From Sphingomonas faeni (GTDB lineage Bacteria > Pseudomonadota > Alphaproteobacteria > Sphingomonadales > Sphingomonadaceae): a DNA stretch of 64,000 nt. The stretch is from NCBI RefSeq assembly GCF_030817315.1, contig NZ_JAUSZF010000001.1, forward strand, positions 2,092,501 to 2,156,500, in the 5' to 3' direction. Below, one piece after another: positions 11,862-20,372 of this stretch (the stretch's first letter is position 1; the number at the start of each line of letters is the position of its first letter). The notes under the pieces were generated by a model. It was not told the origin of the DNA. It worked only from the letters and a program-made list of their open reading frames with translations, and ran no database searches. Both the position numbers and the translations under genes were made by a program.

Positions 11862-11938
11862 TTTCCTGCGGACGCTGGAACCCAGGGTTACATAGTGCGA
11901 CGTTCCTGACCCTGGGCTCCTGCGTTCGCAGGAGAACG
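11862..11938. repeat. paired palindrome, 'CCCAGG...CTGCGTTCGCAGG' family
   Basis: TTTCCTGCGGACGC at the left and GCGTTCGCAGGAGAA at the right are inverted, with CCCAGGGTTA and ACCCTGGG inside. It is related to the right half of the element at 43291. It is the second element in this gap. Confidence 0.75.
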
Positions 11939-11987
11939 GCGTTCTATCGAAAGGGGGCGGCAGTCTGTTAGCCCCGCCCCCGCCCGG

Positions 11988-13052
11988 TTACGCCGTCTTC
12001 ATCGACGCCATGTCGATGACGAAGCGGTACTTCACGTCGCTCTTCACCATGCGCTCGTAGGACGGTTCGATCTCGTCCATGCGGATCATCTCGATGTCCG
12101 ACACCAGGCCGTGCTCGTTACAGAAATCGAGCATCTCCTGCGTCTCGGCGATGCCGCCGATCAGCGAGCCGGCGATCGCGCGGCGCTTGAAGATGAGGGC
12201 GCCGACCGACGGCGACGGATGCGCGTGCTCGGGGACGCCGACCAGCGTCATCGTGCCGTCGCGCTTCAGCAGCGCGGTGAACGTGTCGAGGTTGTGGCTC
12301 GCCGCGACGGTGTTCAGGATGAAGTCGAAGCTGTTGGCGTGCTCGGCCATCGCGGCTTCGTCCTTCGAGACGATCAGGTCCTTGGCGCCGAGACGCTTGG
12401 CGTCGTCGCGCTTGTTGGGCGAGGTCGAGAAGACGTAGACCTCGGCGCCCATCGCGTTGGCGATCTTGACGCCCATGTGGCCGAGACCGCCCAAGCCGAC
12501 GATGCCGACCTTCTGGCCGGGGCCGACCTTCCAATGCTTCAGCGGCGAGTAGGTGGTGATGCCGGCGCACAGCAGCGGCGCGACCGCGGCGAGGTCGGCT
12601 TCGGGATGCGACACCTTCAGCACGAAGCCCTCGTCGACGACGATCTTGTCCGAATAGCCGCCGAAGGTGTGGCCGCCGAGTACGGGATCGGGGCCGTTAT
12701 ACGTGCCGACGAAACCGGTGGTCTCGCAATATTGCTCCTCGCCGTCCTTGCACGATGCGCAGTGGCCGCAGCTGTCGACCATGCAGCCGACGCCGACGAC
12801 GTCGCCGACCTTGAATTTGGTGACGTCGCTGCCGACCGCGGTGACGTGGCCGACGATCTCGTGGCCGGGGACGCAGGGGTAGAGCGTGCCTTCCCATTCG
12901 CCCTTGGCGGTGTGGAGGTCGGAATGGCAGACGCCGCAGAAAGCGATGTCGATCGCGACGTCGGTCTTGCCGGGCTCGCGGCGCTCGAAGCTGAAGGGGG
13001 CGAGCGGGGTTTCGGGGGATTGCGCGGCGTAGCCGTGAGCGGTCGTGGTCAT
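11988..13052 (-). CDS. zinc-dependent NADP(H) alcohol dehydrogenase, YahK/CAD-like
   Basis: This 354-residue medium-chain dehydrogenase/reductase oxidises alcohols or reduces aldehydes. The catalytic zinc ligands are Cys39 in AFCGVCHSD and His64 in GHEIVGHV. The structural zinc is held by four Cys in CGHCASCKDGEEQYC (residues 95-109). The Rossmann motif GLGGLGHMG follows near residue 185. The pattern is that of the cinnamyl-alcohol-dehydrogenase/YahK group, whose members reduce a broad range of aldehydes. It stands alone with a palindromic operator-like site about 60 bp upstream of its start, so detoxification under a repressor is a reasonable guess. Confidence 0.93.
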   Translation of the reverse strand: MTTTAHGYAAQSPETPLAPFSFERREPGKTDVAIDIAFCGVCHSDLHTAKGEWEGTLYPCVPGHEIVGHVTAVGSDVTKFKVGDVVGVGCMVDSCGHCASCKDGEEQYCETTGFVGTYNGPDPVLGGHTFGGYSDKIVVDEGFVLKVSHPEADLAAVAPLLCAGITTYSPLKHWKVGPGQKVGIVGLGGLGHMGVKIANAMGAEVYVFSTSPNKRDDAKRLGAKDLIVSKDEAAMAEHANSFDFILNTVAASHNLDTFTALLKRDGTMTLVGVPEHAHPSPSVGALIFKRRAIAGSLIGGIAETQEMLDFCNEHGLVSDIEMIRMDEIEPSYERMVKSDVKYRFVIDMASMKTA

Positions 13053-13110
13053 GAAGTTCCTGATCTATCTCAAGCTGGGCTCGGGATATAAGCGTCGACC
13101 ATATGATAAC

Positions 13111-13122
13111 TACCGGTCGGTA
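13111..13122. promoter_or_regulatory. operator-like inverted repeat upstream of adh
   Basis: TACCGGTCGGTA is a perfect inverted repeat of TACCG with a two-base centre. It is set in an AT-rich stretch 59 bp before the dehydrogenase ATG. ACCG-N2-CGGT centres are typical of TetR-family operators. No TetR gene is in the window, so the assignment is inference. Confidence 0.45.
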
Positions 13123-13196
13123 TGTTTATTTTGCTGCGCTGCGGCAATCGAGTGGGTCGATTAGGGGGCAGTGTGTTCCGTGATGCGTTGAGCTTC

Positions 13197-13306
13197 TCCC
13201 CTCCCTGGAAGGGAGGGGTCGGGGGTGGGTCGGTTTCCGGATCGTGGAACGATTGCGGCCAAAGTTGGCCTACCCACCCCCAGCCCCTCCCTTTCAGGGA
13301 GGGGGG
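13197..13306. repeat. REPIN-like paired palindrome, 'CCCTCCCTGGAAGGGAGGGG' family
   Basis: CCCCTCCCTGGAAGGGAGGG followed by GGGGGTGGGTCGG at the left is inverted at the right as CCTACCCACCCCCAG plus CCCCTCCCTTTCAGGGAGGG. This is the main non-genic content of the 360-bp gap between adh and ychF. Near-identical copies are at 25596, 46423, 55033 and 62504. Confidence 0.92.
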
Positions 13307-13412
13307 CAGGATGAACTCGTTCCTTGCGCGCGGCCTCCGCTGGCCTTCCGCCCCGCCCTGCCCTAAAGCGCGGCCACATTCTTACACCCCAATCTCAAAC
13401 TAAAGGCATATC

Positions 13413-14510
13413 ATGGGTTTTCGCTGCGGCATCGTGGGGCTGCCGAACGTCGGCAAGTCCACTCTCTTCAACGCGCTGACCGAGACGGCCGCGGCGCAGG
13501 CGGCGAACTATCCGTTCTGCACGATCGAGCCGAACGTCGGTAACGTCGGCGTGCCCGACAAGCGGCTCGACGCGCTGGCGAAGATCGCCGGATCGCAGAA
13601 GATCATCGAGACGCAATTGGGCTTCGTCGACATCGCCGGTCTGGTGCGCGGCGCGTCGAAGGGCGAAGGGCTCGGCAACCAGTTTCTCGGCAACATCCGC
13701 GAGGTCGACGCGATCGTCCATGTGCTGCGCTGCTTCGAGAATGGCGACGTGACGCATGTCGACAACAAGGTCGATCCGATCGCCGACGCCGAGACGGTCG
13801 ACACCGAGCTGATGCTGAGCGATCTCGAAAGCCTCGAGAAGCGCGTGCCGAACCTCGCCAAGAAGGGCATGCAGGGCGACAAGGAAGCCAAGATTGGCGC
13901 CGCCGTGCTCGGCCAGGCGCTCGAATTGCTCCGCGAAGGCAAGCCCGCGCGGCTGACCGTGCCGAAGGACGAGGACGAGGCGCGGGTGTTCGCGCAGGCG
14001 CAGTTGCTGACCGCCAAGCCCGTCCTGTACGTGTGCAACGTCGACGAGGGCGATGCGGCGAACGGCAATGCGTTGTCGGCGCGGGTGTTCGAGAAGGCGA
14101 AGGCCGAAGGCGCGGAAGCCGTCGTGGTGTCGGCCGCGATCGAGGCGGAAATCGCGACGATGCCGGCCGAGGATCGCGGCGAGTTTCTCGGCGAACTGGG
14201 GCTGGAAGAGACCGGTCTCGCGCGCGTCATCACCGCCGGGTACAAGCTGCTGCACCTGCTGACGTTCTTCACGGTCGGCCCTAAGGAGGCACGTGCCTGG
14301 ACCGTCCACGAGGGCGCGACCGCACCGCAGGCGGCGGGCGAGATCCACGGCGATTTCGAAAAGGGCTTCATCCGCGCCGAGACGATCGCGTTCGACGACT
14401 TCATCGCGCTGGGTGGGGAATCGAAAGCGCGCGAGGCGGGCAAGCTGCGCGCGGAGGGCAAGGCGTACGTCGTGCAGGACGGCGACGTGATGCACTTCCT
14501 GCATAGCTGA
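13413..14510 (+). CDS. ychF: redox-regulated ATPase YchF (Obg family)
   Basis: This universally conserved Obg-type P-loop ATPase binds ribosomes and is linked to stress responses. The P-loop GLPNVGKST covers residues 9-17. The switch motif DIAGLVRGASKGEGLG replaces the usual DxxG. The G4 position reads NVDE rather than NKxD, the hallmark of YchF preferring ATP. The C-terminal TGS domain contains LLTFFTVGPKEARAW. The 365-residue length is standard. It often follows pth in bacteria; here an oxygenase and an alcohol dehydrogenase separate them. Confidence 0.97.
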   Translation: MGFRCGIVGLPNVGKSTLFNALTETAAAQAANYPFCTIEPNVGNVGVPDKRLDALAKIAGSQKIIETQLGFVDIAGLVRGASKGEGLGNQFLGNIREVDAIVHVLRCFENGDVTHVDNKVDPIADAETVDTELMLSDLESLEKRVPNLAKKGMQGDKEAKIGAAVLGQALELLREGKPARLTVPKDEDEARVFAQAQLLTAKPVLYVCNVDEGDAANGNALSARVFEKAKAEGAEAVVVSAAIEAEIATMPAEDRGEFLGELGLEETGLARVITAGYKLLHLLTFFTVGPKEARAWTVHEGATAPQAAGEIHGDFEKGFIRAETIAFDDFIALGGESKAREAGKLRAEGKAYVVQDGDVMHFLHS

Positions 14511-14528
14511 GGGTTTGGCGGCGGCGGC

Positions 14529-14930
14529 TCAGCGATAGTCCTCGCAGGCTATGCCGTCGCCGTCGCCGTCCATGCCTTCGCGGTAGCCCGGCTGGCCGCG
14601 GGAGAGCGGTGCGGCGCCCGCCGCGCGTACTTCGCGACATCCGCTGTAGAAGACCGCGCTTTCCGACGGGGCGCTGGTTGAATGGCGGGCCGGGGGCGAT
14701 GATGCATATGCTGACCGAACGACGTTGTAGGGCTCGGCTTCGGATGCTGGTCGGGCGGGCGCGATGACATGACGCCGCAGTGCCGGCGGCGCGGTAACCG
14801 GCGTATCGGGCACCGCCTTGGTATCGACGATCGCCGGGGCTGCAGTCGGCTGCGGCTCGGTGGCTTTCCAGACCCCGGCAAACATCAGTGTCGAGGCGAT
14901 CGCCGTGACCGCGATAAAGGAGCGCTCCAT
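14529..14930 (-). CDS. exported excalibur calcium-binding domain protein
   Basis: The 133-residue protein has an N-terminal hydrophobic segment (about residues 5-20), a signal peptide or anchor. A Pro/Ala-rich linker follows, then a C-terminal excalibur domain. That domain reads FYSGCREVRAAGAAPL near residues 93-108 and ends GMDGDGDGIACE, a DxDxDG-type calcium-binding loop between the paired Cys residues. Such domains occur on surface or periplasmic proteins; the role here is unknown. It converges with ychF with only 18 bp between stops. Confidence 0.85.
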   Translation of the reverse strand: MERSFIAVTAIASTLMFAGVWKATEPQPTAAPAIVDTKAVPDTPVTAPPALRRHVIAPARPASEAEPYNVVRSAYASSPPARHSTSAPSESAVFYSGCREVRAAGAAPLSRGQPGYREGMDGDGDGIACEDYR

Positions 14931-15115
14931 GGCGCTGTTATATGTGCGTAGTGGTTGACGAAGACTTATCGGTGGGTTGCTGGCTTGGGAGCCGGGAAGG
15001 CAAAGGCGCGACGTCTGCTATAAGAAAAAGTCCCCGCTCCGACACTTAAGGCATAACCTATGCGCGGATCGTTGCTACCCCCGACCGGCGAGCGGCGAAA
15101 TTTGAGGAGCGTGTG

Positions 15116-15628
15116 ATGCGTCATACTTTGTCGGCGGCGATTGGAGTTGCCGTCTTGAGTTCTGCCTCAGGCTCCGCGAGCCCTGTCCAAGGTGTGGTTT
15201 CAGGCATCTATGAACTGGACAACGCGCGGAGTGACAACGCTTTTAAGGTTATCGACAGCGCTACCGCCAACATTCCCGACGACAAGCGCCCTCGCATTCG
15301 GATGAGGCTCCGCAAGTCCATTGCGGTAAATAGAATTAGAATTTCCACCGCAGGACGTCGAGTCGGGATCGCGTATGATGCCAAAACACCTATCGTAGTT
15401 TGGTTAGGCGAAGAGCCGATCAAGTGGACGCTCATCCCAGAACTTGTTTTCGATGTATCGGTAAAAGCTGATGGTGGAACCGTCGCTCTAACATTCCTTG
15501 GCGAATACGGCGAGCGGACGTCAAAATATCATAGTGTCGGCCAGGACTTGGTCGAGAATACCACCATCGTCAACCCGCTGTTCTCTACGCCGATTGTCTA
15601 TAATCAGGTGTACAGCAAAATTAACTGA
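15116..15628 (+). CDS. exported protein of unknown function, AT-richer than neighbours
   Basis: I place the start at ATG 15116 because GAGGAG stands six bases before it; a GTG just upstream (15113) is also in frame. The 170-residue product has a short signal peptide (MRHTLSAAIGVAVLSSASGSAS). The mature part looks beta-rich, with alternating segments such as NRIRISTAGRRVGIAYDA and VALTFLGEYGERTS. I recognise no family. Base composition and codon use (AAT, AGA, TTA, GTA) are visibly more AT-rich than in surrounding genes, which suggests a recent arrival or a relaxed lineage-specific gene. Confidence 0.65.
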   Translation: MRHTLSAAIGVAVLSSASGSASPVQGVVSGIYELDNARSDNAFKVIDSATANIPDDKRPRIRMRLRKSIAVNRIRISTAGRRVGIAYDAKTPIVVWLGEEPIKWTLIPELVFDVSVKADGGTVALTFLGEYGERTSKYHSVGQDLVENTTIVNPLFSTPIVYNQVYSKIN

Positions 15629-15766
15629 CAGGATCTACGAGAAACCTTCTGCTGAGAGGCGGTTGAACGGTCTTTGTTCCGAAGATGCGGGTGCCGGTCA
15701 GGGTGATCTGTCTAGCGTCTGCTTTCCGGCTCGCTACGACTATGAACGAACGGCAGCAATTGGGCG

Positions 15767-16006
15767 CTAAGCGTCGGTCTTGGTATGATCGGGCAATGCC
15801 AGTGGTCGTCTTGCTGCCTTGCGACCTGCGGCGGCGACTATGACGGCGCTGGACAGGAGGATGCCGGATACGAGCGCGCCTACCGACAGCAGGCCGGCGG
15901 TGGTGACCGAGGCGTCGAAGGTGGTGCGCTTGCCGATCCGGATCGAGACTTTGGCGGCGGGGGTGCTTGGGGTCTTGGTGCGTTCTGGGTGCGTTGGGGT
16001 CTTCAT
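15767..16006 (-). CDS. small single-pass membrane protein, unknown function
   Basis: The 79-residue product has a polar, Thr/Lys/Pro-rich N-terminus and one hydrophobic helix (TTAGLLSVGALVSGILLSS plus the following AVIVAAA, about residues 35-60). A short basic tail follows (GRKAARRP). No ribosome-binding site is obvious, and no family is recognised. It is divergent from the His/Cys-bearing gene at 16129. Coding status is likely but not proven. Confidence 0.5.
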   Translation of the reverse strand: MKTPTHPERTKTPSTPAAKVSIRIGKRTTFDASVTTAGLLSVGALVSGILLSSAVIVAAAGRKAARRPLALPDHTKTDA

Positions 16007-16128
16007 GGGTCGAGGCTGAACCTTTCGCGGCTTGCGGGCAAGGCTGCGGGTTGGCGCTGTGTGGGCTTTGGCGAGGTCGGTGGAGACTGCGTGGTTGTGG
16101 CGGGTCGTGTGGCGGGGTAAACCGGGGC

Positions 16129-16482
16129 ATGCTCGCGCGCCTGATCCTGGCTTTGCTCCTTGCTGCGTTTGCGTTTCCTGCGGTGGCGCCGGCAGCGTGT
16201 CATGACGCGTCTGCTCCGCGGGGGTCTGGCGTCGTGATGGATATGGCCGCGATGGGCGGGACGCATGAGGCTATGTCGGATCATGGGCCGGATCACGAGG
16301 CGCCCGATCGGAAGGCTACCGCGCTGCATGGGTGTATCGGGTGCGTGCCGCCTTCGAACTGGAATGGCGCCCGCGTTCTGGGCGTGGCGTTGCGGGAGCC
16401 GGCCGTGGTGACCGGGCGGGTGGCGGTGCTGGATCTTGGGGCTGGCGGCGCGCCGGCTTTGCGGCCTCCGCGAGAGGCTTGA
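16129..16482 (+). CDS. small exported His/Met/Cys-bearing protein, possible copper-locus member
   Basis: Starting at ATG 16129, the 117-residue product has a clear signal peptide (MLARLILALLLAAFAFPAVA). A region with many potential metal ligands follows: several Met and His residues (DMAAMGGTHEAMSDHG) and a CIGC motif near residue 68. Small proteins of this build precede copper-resistance genes in many sphingomonads and contain similar CxGC centres; that placement is from general knowledge, not from a search. The next gene, 51 bp downstream, is also Met/His-rich, consistent with a shared operon. Confidence 0.6.
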   Translation: MLARLILALLLAAFAFPAVAPAACHDASAPRGSGVVMDMAAMGGTHEAMSDHGPDHEAPDRKATALHGCIGCVPPSNWNGARVLGVALREPAVVTGRVAVLDLGAGGAPALRPPREA

Positions 16483-16533
16483 TCTCCGGGTGCTGATGCG
16501 CCCCGATTTTCAGGCTTTTCCAAGGATATACTG

Positions 16534-18130
16534 ATGAAACGATATAGGTTTCTCGCGGCTGATGCCGCGGGGGCGAGGTTGCTCGCGGCTGGTGCCGTGA
16601 GGGCGATGCTGCTTGCGGGTGGTGTCGTGGGGGCGGTGTGGCCGGTTGCTGCGGTGGCGCAACATTCCATGCCCATGCCGGGCATGACGATGCCGGATGC
16701 GGCTCCCGAGAAGACGGTGGAGAGGGTTGAGTCGCGGCCGGTGGCTCGTCCGCCGCAGTCTGGGGGGGCTGTCGATCATTCGACGATGGATCATTCGGCG
16801 ATGGGGCACCCAGCTCCGGCCGCGCCGTCTGCGATGCCGGACGCCATGCCAGGGATGGATCATGCGCAGATGGACCACGGGGCGATGGGGCACGCGATGA
16901 TCGTGGACCCGGCCTATCGCGCGGCGTCCGATGCGGCGGTGGCGAGGATGCCGGCGGGTTCGGCAATGGCCGGGATGGCGATGGGGACGTCCGCCGGCTT
17001 CTATAGCCAGGGTAGCGGGACGTCGCGGCTGCCGGCGGCCGAGGGGCCGATGCGTGGGTATATGGTTCAGGCGGGCGAGTGGATGCTGATGGCGCATGGC
17101 TATGCGTGGGGCGTCGCGACCGACCAGGGGGGACCGCGCGGCAAGAGCGAGGCGTTCGTGCAGTCGATGGCGATGCTGATGGCGGATCGCGATCTGGGTG
17201 ACCGTTGGCATATCCAGCTGCGGGCGATGAACAGCCTCGAGCCGCTGATGGGTGCGCGGGGCTATACCAATCTGTTCGCGACCGGCGAGTTGGCGAACGA
17301 CCGGCCGCTGGTCGATCGGCAGCATCCGCACGACCTGTTCATGGAGCTTGCCGCGAAGGTCGATTACCGGCTGGGGAACGGCAACACGCTGTTCCTGTAT
17401 GGTGGGCCGGTCGGCGAACCGGCGCTGGGGCCGAGCGCGTTCATGCACCGGGGGTCGGCGCGGTATCAGCCGATGTCGCCGATCACGCATCACTGGTTCG
17501 AACTCGACGCATATCACGTACGGCGTGGTGACGGCGGGCTATGCGACGCCCGCGTTCCAGCTGGAAGCTTCGGCGTTCAAGGGACGTGAGCCGGACGAGC
17601 ATCGCTGGGGGATCGAAGCGCCGCGGTTCGATTCGTGGAGCGTGCGCGGGACGTGGACGCCGTCGCCGTTCTGGGCTGTGCAGGTGAGCCATGGGCGGCT
17701 GAAGGAGCCCGAGGCGCAGCATCCGGGCGAGGACGAGAACCGCTCGACCGCGAGCGTGCAATATGCGCGGGGCGGGCTGGCGACGACGTTTGCGTATAGT
17801 CTGAAGGACCGGGTGCCGGGGGAGAAGCTGAGCGCGTTCCTGGCGGAGGCTACGTATGAGCTGACGCCGCGGCATGCGGTGTTTGGGCGGGTCGAGAACG
17901 TGGCGAACGACGAGCTTTTTCCGGATCACGACGATCCGCTGCATGATCGGAAGTTCCGGGTGACGAAGGCTGAGGTCGGGTATGCGTACCGGGTGCCGAT
18001 CTTCGGGCCGTTGGGGTTGGCGCTGGGGGGGACTGTCGCGGCGTATGCGAAGCCGGCGGCGCTGGATGCGGCTTATGGAAAGACGCCGGTGAGTTGGACC
18101 TTGTTCAGCAAGTGGGCGGTGGGGTTGTAG
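16534..18130 (+). pseudogene. Met/His-rich outer-membrane barrel gene, broken by a single-base frameshift
   Basis: The gene starts at ATG 16534 after AAGGA. It has an N-terminal signal region, then a Met/His-rich segment (QHSMPMPGMTMPD, DHSTMDHSAMGH, GMDHAQMDHGAMGH) typical of copper-handling proteins, then a beta-rich barrel-like domain with DRQHPHDLFMELAAKVDY. Near 17501-17502 the frame shifts: frame 1 reads HHWFELDAYHV and stops at 17589, whereas the other frame continues HITYGVVTAGYATPAF to FSKWAVGL at 18130. Removing one A from GAACTCGACG restores WFDSTHITYGVVTAG. This is either a true frameshift mutation or a sequencing error. Copper function is inferred from composition and neighbourhood. 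Confidence 0.75.
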
Positions 18131-18155
18131 GCTGCATAACAGCTGACAGCGCTCC

Positions 18156-18212
18156 TTGTTCTCCCGCGAAGGCGGGAGCCCAGTCTGGGTCCCCGCCTTC
18201 GCGGGGAAACAA
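18156..18212. repeat. short paired palindrome, 'CTCCCGCGAAGGCGGGAG' family
   Basis: CTTGTTCTCCCGCGAAGGCGGGAG at the left, quoted in part, is inverse to CCCCGCCTTCGCGGGGAAACAAG at the right around CCCAGTCTGGG. It fills the gap before the phosphodiesterase gene, and a mirror copy is at 40401. Confidence 0.85.
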
Positions 18213-18308
18213 GCGAGGGTAAGCTCGCCTCCGCACGGATCGCTTTCGTTCGCCGGTCGTGCCGAGTAGGGATCGCGCGACTTCGGCACCTGCTCGGGAC
18301 GAACGGTT

Positions 18309-19613
18309 ATGATGAAGACGACTGTGCTCGCATTTCTGGGGCTGGCGCTCGCCGGGTGTGCGTATCCGTATACGCCCCCTGCCCTTGCGCCGATTACTGA
18401 GCCGGCCCCCGCATCGACCGCAGCAGCTGCGATGCCGGGTGAGGCTCGGGCGCCGGTTACGATTCTCGTGTCGATCGATGGGTTTCGGCCGGATTATCTC
18501 GACCGCGGTGTCAGTCCGAACCTCAACCGGCTGCGCGCGGGCGGGGTGTTCGCGAGCATGCGGCCGTCGTTTCCCAGCGTCACCTTTCCCAACCACTGGA
18601 CGCTGGTGACGGGGCTGCGCCCCGATCGCAGCGGGATCGTGGGCAACAAGATGGAGGATCCGGCGCGGCCGGGCGAGACGTTCACGATGGCGACCGACGA
18701 TCCGTTCTGGTGGAGCGAGAGTTCGCCGATCTGGGTCGATGCGGAAAAGGCGGGGATCCGGACCGCGACGATGTTCTGGCCGGGCGCGAACGTCGCGGTT
18801 GGCGGCACGGTGAAGCCCGACAGCCACGGTGCGATCGAGGGCGGTACGCGGCCGGAGGACTGGCAGCAGTTCAACCAGCAGGTGTCGGGGACGCAGCGCG
18901 TCAACGCCGTGCTCGACTGGATGCGGCGGCCTGCCGAGATCCGACCGAAGCTGGTGACGCTGTATTTCGATACGGTCGACAGCGCGGGGCATGCGGGTGG
19001 GCCGGACAGCACGGGCGTGACCCAGGCGGTGGCGGATGTCGATGCCAGCATCGGCGCGCTGGTCGACGGGCTCGCCGCGCTGGGGCAGCCGGCGAACCTG
19101 GTGATCGTCGCGGACCACGGCATGGCGGCGACGAGCAGCACGCGCGTCGTCGCGCTCGATACGATCGCGGACAAGGCGGACTATCGCACCGTCGAGATGG
19201 GGCCGTACGCGACCCTGTTCGCGGTGCCGGGGCATGAGGCGGCGCTGGAAGCACGGTTGCTGAAGCCGCACGATCACCTGCAATGCTGGCGGAAAAGCGA
19301 GATTCCGGTGCGGTTCCATTATGGGCGCAATCCGCGGGTGCCGAGCTATCTGTGTCTCGCCGATGTCGGCTGGCGGGTGGATGCGAGTGCGCCGACCCGG
19401 GCTTCGGTCGGCGGGATGCACGGATACGACAACATGGCGCCGGAGATGCGTGCGCTGTTCATCGCCAACGGGCCGGCGTTCGTTCGCGGCAAGACGATCC
19501 CGAGCTTCGATAACGTCGCGATGGAGCCCTTGCTGCGCGACCTGATCGGGTTGCCGGCGGAGGCAGGGCTGGACGGCACCGCGGCGCCCTTCCAGAAGGT
19601 GATGCAACGATAA
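18309..19613 (+). CDS. alkaline-phosphatase-superfamily phosphodiesterase (NPP-like) lipoprotein
   Basis: This 434-residue enzyme begins with a lipoprotein signal peptide (ALAGC with the lipid Cys near residue 17), so it is probably anchored facing the periplasm. The nucleotide pyrophosphatase/phosphodiesterase core is clear: SIDGFRPDYLDRG carries the first metal Asp, PSVTFPNHWTLVTG the Thr nucleophile, YFDTVDSAGHAGGPDS metal-binding Asp and His, and VADHGM another metal pair. A late His lies in GGMHGYDN. It would hydrolyse phosphodiester or pyrophosphate bonds, with the substrate undetermined. The MaoC gene follows after 14 bp, so both may be one transcript. Confidence 0.9.
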   Translation: MMKTTVLAFLGLALAGCAYPYTPPALAPITEPAPASTAAAAMPGEARAPVTILVSIDGFRPDYLDRGVSPNLNRLRAGGVFASMRPSFPSVTFPNHWTLVTGLRPDRSGIVGNKMEDPARPGETFTMATDDPFWWSESSPIWVDAEKAGIRTATMFWPGANVAVGGTVKPDSHGAIEGGTRPEDWQQFNQQVSGTQRVNAVLDWMRRPAEIRPKLVTLYFDTVDSAGHAGGPDSTGVTQAVADVDASIGALVDGLAALGQPANLVIVADHGMAATSSTRVVALDTIADKADYRTVEMGPYATLFAVPGHEAALEARLLKPHDHLQCWRKSEIPVRFHYGRNPRVPSYLCLADVGWRVDASAPTRASVGGMHGYDNMAPEMRALFIANGPAFVRGKTIPSFDNVAMEPLLRDLIGLPAEAGLDGTAAPFQKVMQR

Positions 19614-19627
19614 GAGGAGAGGTTCGC

Positions 19628-20089
19628 GTGCAGTATTTCGAGGATATCGAGGTCGGTCGGACCGCGTCGTTCGGCTCCTATGCCGTCACCCGTGCGGAGG
19701 TGACCGAGTTCGCCGCGAAATACGATCCGCAGCCGTTTCACCTGTCCGACGAGGCAGCGGCGCAGACGCATTTCGGGCGGTTGTCGGCGAGCGGCTGGCA
19801 TACGTGCGCGATGACGATGGCGATGCTGGTGGCGCATCTGAGGGAGAACCGGCAGGCGGGGCTCGGGTCGCCGGGGATCGACGAGTTGAAGTGGGTGAAG
19901 CCGGTGTATCCGGGGGATACTCTACGCTGCGAGAGCGAGGTGCTGGAGAAGCGCGTGTCGGCGAGTCGGCCCGAGATGGGGATCTTCAAGAGTCGGATGC
20001 GGGTGTTCAACCAGGACGACGTCATGGTGATGACGTTCGTATCTAATGGGCTTGTCGCGACGCGCCCGACGGAAGCGCCGGCTGGCTGA
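19628..20089 (+). CDS. MaoC-like hot-dog dehydratase/hydratase
   Basis: Starting with GTG 19628 after AGAGGAGA, the 153-residue protein is a single hot-dog-fold domain. The active-site signature KYDPQPFHLSDEAA (about residues 36-49) holds the Asp and His of R-specific enoyl-CoA hydratases. FGRLSASGWHTCAM (about 56-69) is the conserved helix lining the acyl pocket. It probably hydrates an enoyl-CoA or related thioester in the cytoplasm; the acyl specificity cannot be read from sequence. Confidence 0.88.
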   Translation: MQYFEDIEVGRTASFGSYAVTRAEVTEFAAKYDPQPFHLSDEAAAQTHFGRLSASGWHTCAMTMAMLVAHLRENRQAGLGSPGIDELKWVKPVYPGDTLRCESEVLEKRVSASRPEMGIFKSRMRVFNQDDVMVMTFVSNGLVATRPTEAPAG

Positions 20090-20133
20090 CTATGCGCGCC
20101 TCATGCGGTCTCGCTGCTGGTTGAGGTCGGCAT

Positions 20134-20360
20134 GGTTCACGCAAAGGCGCAAAGGCGCAAAAACAGGAGAAGGTTTGTTCGCGCAGAGGCGCGGAGGCGC
20201 GGAGAGATTTTAGGATGGCAGAGTTGCTTGGTGAGCTTTGGCTAGTGAGAGGAGGTTACCCTCCTCTCGCCCGTCTAAAACTCTCCGCGGCTCTGCGGCT
20301 CCGCGGCTCCGCGCGAAACCTACCTTCTTCTCTTCGCGCCATTGCGCCTTCGCGTGAACC
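20134..20360. repeat. long nested inverted repeat of GC-rich 'AGGCGC' units
   Basis: GGTTCACGCAAAGGCGCAAA at the left pairs with GCGCCTTCGCGTGAACC at the right. Inside, TTCGCGCAGAGGCGCGGAGG pairs with CCGCGGCTCCGCGCGAA-type sequence, and the centre holds GAGAGGAGG/CCTCCTCTC. The overall length is about 227 bp. A second copy is at 51538. Confidence 0.85.
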
Positions 20361-20372
20361 AATCTGCGCTAG

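Noticed and set aside
13197..13306. A CRISPR array or rRNA-like structure suggested by repeated GC-rich blocks
   Set aside because: The repeats are inverted pairs in single gaps, not regularly spaced direct repeats, and they recur in many unrelated gaps.
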